Of a stretch of 9,612 nt of DNA, positions 6,301 through 9,612 are shown piece after piece. Position numbers and translations under genes: made by a program. The notes below the pieces were generated by a model. It saw nothing but the letters and a program-made list of their open reading frames with translations, searched no databases and was not told the DNA's origin. Within the stretch, counting starts at the first letter, position 1. Each line of letters opens with the position of its first letter. Origin of the DNA: Prolixibacteraceae bacterium (GTDB lineage: Bacteria > Bacteroidota > Bacteroidia > Bacteroidales > Prolixibacteraceae); assembly GCA_003516705.1 (NCBI GenBank), contig DPCJ01000080.1, positions 160-9,771 of the forward strand. Direction: 5' to 3'.

Positions 6301-7049
6301 ACGATGAAGGGTGTCAGCCTCTTTTAGTAACTGCCACTGCGAATACCCGTGATCCTCAACTCGATTTTTTGTGGATTACTGATTCTTTACCTTTAGCTGG
6401 AACATCAAATCTGTATTTTTTCCCTGATACAGGTAGTTTTGATATTGGGTTGATTGCCTTTTCCACTCAAACCGGTTGCATCGATACGCTTATAAAACCA
6501 AATATGGTCTGGGTTCATGAAAAACCACTGGCTAAATTTGAGGTTGATTACCCGGTGGCATTACTTGATAATGCGGAGATAACCTTTATTAACTATTCCG
6601 AAAATGCTGTTAACTGGTTTTGGGATTTTGGCGACGAATACAATTCAACAGAATTCAAACCGAGGCATCGTTTTGAAACCACCGGCGAATTTACAACTGT
6701 ACAAATTGCTCTTTCTGATTTTGGTTGTGCCGATACTTCAGTAATGGTTATAAAAATTTTGCCCGAAGAAAGTTATGTTGCAAATGCATTCAGACCAGGT
6801 AGTGATTTGGCAGAAAACCAGGTATTTATGCCTGCAGGTTCGGGAATGACAAATGAAGGATTTGCATTGAAAATATTTAACCGGTGGGGAGAGATAGTTT
6901 TTGAGTCTGATTCACCGCTCAAACCCTGGGATGGTAAAATAAGAAACGGGGTCGATGCCCCGATGGGAAATTATTTGTGGGTTACTACTTACACTGATAT
7001 TCAGGGTGTCCGGCGCTCTGAAAAAGGACAGGTATTACTCATCAGGTAG
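3393..7049 (+). CDS. Secreted IgGFc-binding-type multidomain protein with T9SS type B sorting domain
   Basis: A 1218-residue protein likely exported by Sec and then by the type IX system to the cell surface or medium. Residues 1-19 form a signal peptide (basic MK, hydrophobic core, CVA/E cleavage); Cys17 is not in a good lipobox. Residues about 30-463 match the IgGFc-binding N-terminal domain: it opens with GTNFWFGF, has VHLTSGKPVSVYAVN (109-123) and VTDKPVAFFSGS (231-242), and closes with YVYGFGGFESYGFSAG (446-461). Residues 481-1122 hold about eight Ig/PKD-like repeats, the last a clear PKD (WFWDFGD, 1075-1081). The tail (about 1124-1218) is the gliding-motility-associated C-terminal domain (LKIFNRWGEIVFES, 1159-1172; WDGKIRNG, 1179-1186; MGNYLWV, 1191-1197). 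An adhesin or binding role is inferred; binding of immunoglobulin is not implied. It begins 40 bases after a terminator; CATGTTTG (3375-3382) is a one-mismatch -7 box. Confidence 0.9.
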   Translation: MKLLIPVFLLLTIPFFCVAETGDLCSKTTTGTNFWFGFMENRFYREEYRTLHVIITSEENTNVKITIGSPLSPVFSVNYNVTAGIPYPVQLPWNLAEATGSEIKQTRGVHLTSGKPVSVYAVNWDPNSSDIAVVYPVESLGTEYFAMCYYPNIDPSNPTSGAGRNSEFLIVATDDQTRVEITPSKVTDQLVPEDSTFTVVLNRGDVFQVQSENDEGSGKNGQGDLTGSRVVTDKPVAFFSGSLSTTIPNDKCCYDHLYEQIPALQSWGSEFYAVPFQSRAGDIVRILAAYDNTAVKIDHDSLVYLNSGEFYEFVLNQPYPKEIISGKPVLVAQFSQSNQADSTFTNGNGDPFMIILQSTNQSINRALFSTYKATKEVEDSAYVTIQRNYVTLIAPALEITEMYLDGENIGSSFQPMNSGEYSFARIEITEDAHLVYSDGETGFNAYVYGFGGFESYGFSAGANAEYSLELGADIGFFKGDTLVFCHGDTIILDAGPDFESYLWNNSSTSQKVSTANEGLYWVEAKAGGCVLRDSVYVLKSNPKVNIGEGNTTIGCSPYQVPLSGEAGYKQYIWQNEADIIISDKQKIDADSTGEYRLTVLDRFNCAARDTFSLLLLPAPEIKIIGDSIICSVKNTKLEVLITGEPDSIWSFTGNFDWFTNNAELILKEKERFSVQVETPSDGDFEIFYKLTTIDGCEVTDTFKIRFHPQPENSFTIEEDNACLGYSKILRFTGKATGSAEYFWDLGGRLFLDTISEINQVYLISAGAVQPEPAPVKLIIVDKGCRSEEITQSITGAPPNFSMVADKTRGCDSLNAMFTGEMTTYLPVQFYWTIDDTVFYNQPVFEHSFDQPGLYNVKLTVSDRPTGCVNSFNIDSMIRVYPTPVAHITADEEKCYAGEALLVYTNHIDSSFCIWEIGGNVLTGFDYDSVVAAIYQPFEQVKLTVSEFGCLSETFEMMLKRKPAFDFSVDYDEGCQPLLVTATANTRDPQLDFLWITDSLPLAGTSNLYFFPDTGSFDIGLIAFSTQTGCIDTLIKPNMVWVHEKPLAKFEVDYPVALLDNAEITFINYSENAVNWFWDFGDEYNSTEFKPRHRFETTGEFTTVQIALSDFGCADTSVMVIKILPEESYVANAFRPGSDLAENQVFMPAGSGMTNEGFALKIFNRWGEIVFESDSPLKPWDGKIRNGVDAPMGNYLWVTTYTDIQGVRRSEKGQVLLIR

Positions 7050-7083
7050 ATTTGACGGACAATAACGTTACACGGGAGAAATA

Positions 7084-7641
7084 ATGAAACGCACATTTAT
7101 TGCCATAAGAATCAAACCCGAAAAGCGTTTGTCAGAATTGATTTCGGAATTAAAAGGTGTATTTAAAAGCGAACAATTGAAATGGGTTGAGGAACCCAAC
7201 CTGCATCTTACACTCCATTTTATTGGCGAAACAACGCCTCTTCAGGTAAAGGCAGTAACCGATATGTTGCGTTTGATAACCGAAACGAAATCAGCTTTTA
7301 TGCTGACTTATAAAGGAACCGGGTATTTTGGCCCCCGCAATCAACCGCGGGTTTTGTTCGTAAATATTGAAAAGAGTAAGGAGCTTGAACAGCTTGTTAA
7401 GGAAACAGCAGAAGGTTTAGCTGATCTCGGGTTGCCCGGAAATCTGAAATTATTTTCGCCACACCTGACATTAGCACGGGTAAAAACGCTTCAAAATCCA
7501 CAGCTTTTTTGTTCGATGGTAGAGAAGTACAATGACCAATATTTGCAAAGAGCAGAGGTAGCCGAAATCGTTTACTACGAAAGCCTACTTCAACCGGCCG
7601 GCCCGGTTTATAAACCGATTCAGACATTCAAACTAAAATAG
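7084..7641 (+). CDS. thpR: RNA 2',3'-cyclic phosphodiesterase (2H family, ThpR/LigT)
   Basis: A 185-residue cytoplasmic enzyme of the 2H phosphoesterase superfamily, which opens 2',3'-cyclic phosphate RNA ends to 2'-phosphates and in vitro can join tRNA halves. Both catalytic HxTx motifs are present, HLTL at 41-44 and HLTL at 127-130, with the spacing and surrounding residues expected (LHFIGE after the first; FSPHLTLARVK around the second). The opening MKRTFIAIRI is the usual ThpR N-terminus, and the length is normal. GGGAG (7074-7078) lies five bases before the ATG, one of the few Shine-Dalgarno-like sites here. It starts 34 bases after the large secreted-protein gene with no terminator between, and ends three bases before the next gene, so the three may share a transcript. 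The physiological substrate in bacteria is unclear. Confidence 0.92.
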   Translation: MKRTFIAIRIKPEKRLSELISELKGVFKSEQLKWVEEPNLHLTLHFIGETTPLQVKAVTDMLRLITETKSAFMLTYKGTGYFGPRNQPRVLFVNIEKSKELEQLVKETAEGLADLGLPGNLKLFSPHLTLARVKTLQNPQLFCSMVEKYNDQYLQRAEVAEIVYYESLLQPAGPVYKPIQTFKLK

Positions 7642-7644
7642 ATA

Positions 7645-7968
7645 ATGATGATTGCAAAAACGCCGGAACCGCCCTATTACACGGTAATTTTTACATCGTT
7701 GCGCACAACAGGCGACAACGGGTACAGTAAAATGGCCGATGCGTTGGAAAAATCAGTAATTAATCAGCCGGGTTTCCTGGGTTACGAATCGGCCCGCGAT
7801 GTGTTGGGAATTACTGTTTCTTATTGGAGCGACGAAGAATCAGTACGCAACTGGAAGGAAAACATTTTACACACAAAAGCCAGAAATCTGGGCCGTGAAA
7901 AATGGTATTCTGAATTTAAAGTACGTGTTGCAAAAGTGGAAAGAGATTATGGTTTCGGAACAGAATAA
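7645..7968 (+). CDS. Antibiotic biosynthesis monooxygenase (ABM) fold protein
   Basis: A 107-residue protein of the ABM/YqjZ-like dimeric alpha-beta barrel superfamily, which includes quinol monooxygenases and IsdG-type haem-degrading enzymes. Recognisable features are YYTVIFTSLRT at the start (beta strand, 11-21), the YSKMADALEKSVINQPGFLGYESARD block (27-52; helix plus the common QPGFLG turn), GITVSYW (55-61), WKENILHTKARNLGREKWYSEFKVRVAKVERDY (70-102) with His76 in the usual position after the W-x5-H spacing. Members of this kind are widespread stress-associated or orphan proteins, and a true monooxygenase substrate cannot be named. Two adjacent ATG codons (7645, 7648) could start it. It sits 3 bases after thpR, which suggests translational coupling. 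Its stop codon lies 2 bases from the stop of the opposing gene, with no terminator between. Confidence 0.85.
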   Translation: MMIAKTPEPPYYTVIFTSLRTTGDNGYSKMADALEKSVINQPGFLGYESARDVLGITVSYWSDEESVRNWKENILHTKARNLGREKWYSEFKVRVAKVERDYGFGTE

Positions 7969-7970
7969 AC

Positions 7971-9386
7971 TTATTTTCCTCTTCCACCGAAACTTACCAT
8001 TATAGTATAAATCATGATTTTAAAATCGATGTACAATGAAATGTTTTTCAGGTACATCATGTCGTACGGAAGTCTTTCGAGCATCTCTTCAACATTCGAT
8101 GCATATCCGTATCGAACCTGGCCCCATGAGGTTATTCCAGGGCGAAGTTTGTGCAGGTGCGTGTAATGTGGCGCCCGTTTAACAATCTGGTCAATGTAAT
8201 ATTGTCTTTCGGGTCGCGGGCCAACCAACGACATATCGCCAATAATTACGTTGTAAAATTGCGGAATCTCATCAAGGTGAGTTTTTCGCATAAATTTGCC
8301 AATTCGTGTGATACGTTCATCGTTTTCCGAAGAGAGGGCGGGCGTTCCATTTTCAGCCCCGGCGTACATGCTGCGCAGTTTGTAAATGTGAAAGGGTTTG
8401 CCAAACCTGCCAACTCGTTCCTGTTTGTAAAAAACGGGTCCTTTTGAACTGGCTTTAATAATAATAGCAAGTACAATAAAAACCGGAAAAAGAATGACCC
8501 CTGCCAACAATGAAAGTGTTACATCGAGCAGGCGTTTTGTGTTTTCCTGCCAGGCGGGCATCAAACCATTCGAAATTTTAATCAGCGGACTTCCATAAAT
8601 GGTGTTTGTTTTTACCATTCCCGAAAGGAAGTCGTATAAATCGGGTAGCCCCCAAATAGTGATTTGACGGTTTTCAATTATTGTCAAAATTTCGCTGAGC
8701 CGTTTGTGTTCAACCGTTTCAATGGCAATAATAACTTCTTCAATCTGATTCTTTTCTATTATTTCGGTGAGGTCGGCAAACTGGCCAAGTTTCGGAATAT
8801 ACTTACTCAGCAGGCTGTCATTATTGTCTTCCAGACCAACAAAACCAACGATTTTGTTTCCGGCAGGCATAATCTGGCTGGTCATGTCGTTGTATATTTT
8901 CACCGCACGTTCGTTGCTCCCGATAATCAGCGTGTTAAAACCAATTCTGCGTTGGTGAATTTTGTGAATGGTCTGCGTTGTAATTATCAGTCTGAAAAAA
9001 TAAGTTAATCCAAAATGCAAACCAAAGAGTGTGAAAAACAGCTGGTAATAATTTTTGTAGGTATGAATAAAGTCGTCGAGAATAAGCGTGAAGAAAATTA
9101 CAATCACCCCTGCTAAAGCAGTGCTGAATGTTTGCCAGAGTTCGATAAGGCGCGAGCGGCGGAAAATATTTCTGTAAAAGCCGGTGATGTAATAAATAGT
9201 AACCCAGAAAAAAGGGATAAAAATTAACCCGATAAAAAAGCGGCTGTTAAACTCGATAGGAATGTCGATACCAAAACGCTGGGGTTCAATAATGGCTTTC
9301 CGGTAAACAAAGAATACAATCCAACTGATTGCCGAGGCTAAAATATCTAAAATCAAATATTTGGCTACCTGCCAAGGTTTATTCAT
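7971..9386 (-). CDS. Polyprenyl-phosphate sugar-1-phosphate transferase (WcaJ-like, large monotopic PGT)
   Basis: A 471-residue inner-membrane enzyme predicted to move a sugar-1-phosphate from a nucleotide sugar to undecaprenyl phosphate, the first step of exopolysaccharide, capsule or O-glycan assembly. Four hydrophobic segments (about 11-29, 49-70, 86-104, 113-135) precede a Rossmann-like domain (LIIGSNERA, 153-161, to about 250). A hydrophobic re-entrant helix follows (286-311), then the catalytic domain: GPVFYKQERVGRFGKPFHIYKLRSM (316-340), RKTHLDEIPQFYNVIIGDMSLVGPRPE (367-393) and LRPGITSWGQV (414-424). The Asp372-Glu373 dyad (8268-8273) corresponds to the catalytic DE pair known in PglC-type enzymes. 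Size and order match the long WcaJ/CpsE-like class. The sugar used cannot be told from sequence. It converges on the ABM gene; an upstream minus-strand gene lies 103 bases away. No glycosyltransferases are visible within the window. Confidence 0.93.
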   Translation of the reverse strand: MNKPWQVAKYLILDILASAISWIVFFVYRKAIIEPQRFGIDIPIEFNSRFFIGLIFIPFFWVTIYYITGFYRNIFRRSRLIELWQTFSTALAGVIVIFFTLILDDFIHTYKNYYQLFFTLFGLHFGLTYFFRLIITTQTIHKIHQRRIGFNTLIIGSNERAVKIYNDMTSQIMPAGNKIVGFVGLEDNNDSLLSKYIPKLGQFADLTEIIEKNQIEEVIIAIETVEHKRLSEILTIIENRQITIWGLPDLYDFLSGMVKTNTIYGSPLIKISNGLMPAWQENTKRLLDVTLSLLAGVILFPVFIVLAIIIKASSKGPVFYKQERVGRFGKPFHIYKLRSMYAGAENGTPALSSENDERITRIGKFMRKTHLDEIPQFYNVIIGDMSLVGPRPERQYYIDQIVKRAPHYTHLHKLRPGITSWGQVRYGYASNVEEMLERLPYDMMYLKNISLYIDFKIMIYTIMVSFGGRGK

Positions 9387-9466
9387 TATTTCAAGTCAAA
9401 AGTTAAGTTAAGTGTAATCGTACAGAATGCTTACACATTAACGGATTTCAAAAAAATATATTGCGG

Positions 9467-9501
9467 CAAAAGTAATTTTTCAGGACACTTTATTCGCCAA
9501 A
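9467..9501 (-). promoter_or_regulatory. Possible Bacteroidota-type promoter for the WcaJ-like gene
   Basis: On the minus strand, TACTTTTG (9474-9467) matches the TAnnTTTG -7 consensus exactly, and TTTG (9501-9498) lies 23 bases upstream as a possible -33 box, inside the end of the preceding gene. Transcription would start near 9460, leaving a leader of about 70 bases before the ATG at 9386. Confidence 0.45.
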
Positions 9502-9612
9502 AAACTGGGCAATTTTTTTGTTGATTTTTTGCGACAGGTACATCGCAATAAGATAATCTTCGAGGGTGCTTTTTCTTCGGGTTTTATTCATAATTGTTTC
9601 CACAAAATAATC
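9490..9612 (-). CDS. C-terminal end of an unidentified gene entering from the right edge
   Basis: Reading the minus strand inward from base 9612 gives an open frame of 40 codons ending in TAA at 9492-9490. The tail is basic and then amphipathic (NKTRRKSTLEDYLIAM at residues 9-24, then YLSQKINKKIAQFFGE). It is on the same strand as, and 103 bases upstream of, the WcaJ-like gene. An internal ATG (9591-9589) would give only 33 residues, so a truncated longer gene is more likely than a separate small one. I do not recognise the family; glycan-biosynthesis neighbours are plausible from context only. Confidence 0.55.
   Translation of the reverse strand, partial: DYFVETIMNKTRRKSTLEDYLIAMYLSQKINKKIAQFFGE

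Noticed and set aside
7062..7069. Palindrome TAACGTTA between the large gene and thpR as an operator
   Set aside because: A single eight-base AT-rich palindrome is expected by chance, and no second copy or larger symmetry is nearby.
7084..7968. thpR plus ABM pair as a defence or RNA-repair module
   Set aside because: Both are common, widely distributed families, with no ligase, kinase, toxin or sensor gene nearby; adjacency alone is not enough.
8151..8447. Plus-strand open frame opposite the WcaJ-like catalytic domain
   Set aside because: Complement of highly conserved motifs (KLRSM, DEIPQ, GPRPE); no independent evidence of coding.
1..9612. CRISPR arrays, insertion sequences, tRNA genes, att sites and phage genes
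   Set aside because: I read through both strands and saw no direct-repeat array, transposase, tRNA-like cloverleaf or integrase; the gene order and coding style look like stable chromosome.

Overview
The window looks like ordinary chromosome from a member of the Bacteroidota, probably an anaerobic or facultative marine-type Bacteroidia (Marinilabiliales/Prolixibacteraceae is a guess). Three things support this. A large secreted protein ends in a gliding-motility-associated (type IX secretion, type B) sorting domain. Three genes are preceded by exact TAnnTTTG motifs, the -7 element of Bacteroidota promoters. Ribosome binding sites are A-rich and mostly lack Shine-Dalgarno sequences. No mobile element, CRISPR array, tRNA or rRNA was seen.

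Left part (1-1260, + strand): the last codons of an unidentified gene and a strong terminator; then a small DivIC/FtsB-type cell-division protein and a YqgE/AlgH-family protein, each apparently its own unit. Middle left (1331-3353): a two-gene operon with an acyl-CoA carboxylase carboxyltransferase subunit (PccB/MmdA type) and a 108-residue biotin carrier protein, closed by a clear terminator. No biotin carboxylase or membrane decarboxylase subunit lies beside them, so the reaction direction cannot be read from this window alone.

Centre (3393-7968, + strand): a tightly spaced run of a 1218-residue secreted multidomain protein (IgGFc-binding-type head, about eight Ig/PKD-like repeats with regularly placed cysteines, type B sorting tail), an RNA 2',3'-cyclic phosphodiesterase (ThpR) and a small antibiotic-biosynthesis-monooxygenase-fold protein. 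Gaps of 34 and 3 bp suggest one transcript.

Right part (7971-9612, - strand): a WcaJ-like polyprenyl-phosphate sugar-1-phosphate transferase, which would start exopolysaccharide or glycan assembly on the inner membrane. It converges with the preceding gene with only 2 bp between stop codons. At the right edge a second minus-strand gene enters as a 40-residue C-terminal tail.

I found no convincing undescribed system. The most interesting object is the IgGFc-head/Cys-paired-repeat/T9SS protein. Other points worth a look are the incomplete carboxylase operon and the residue pattern at its substrate site.
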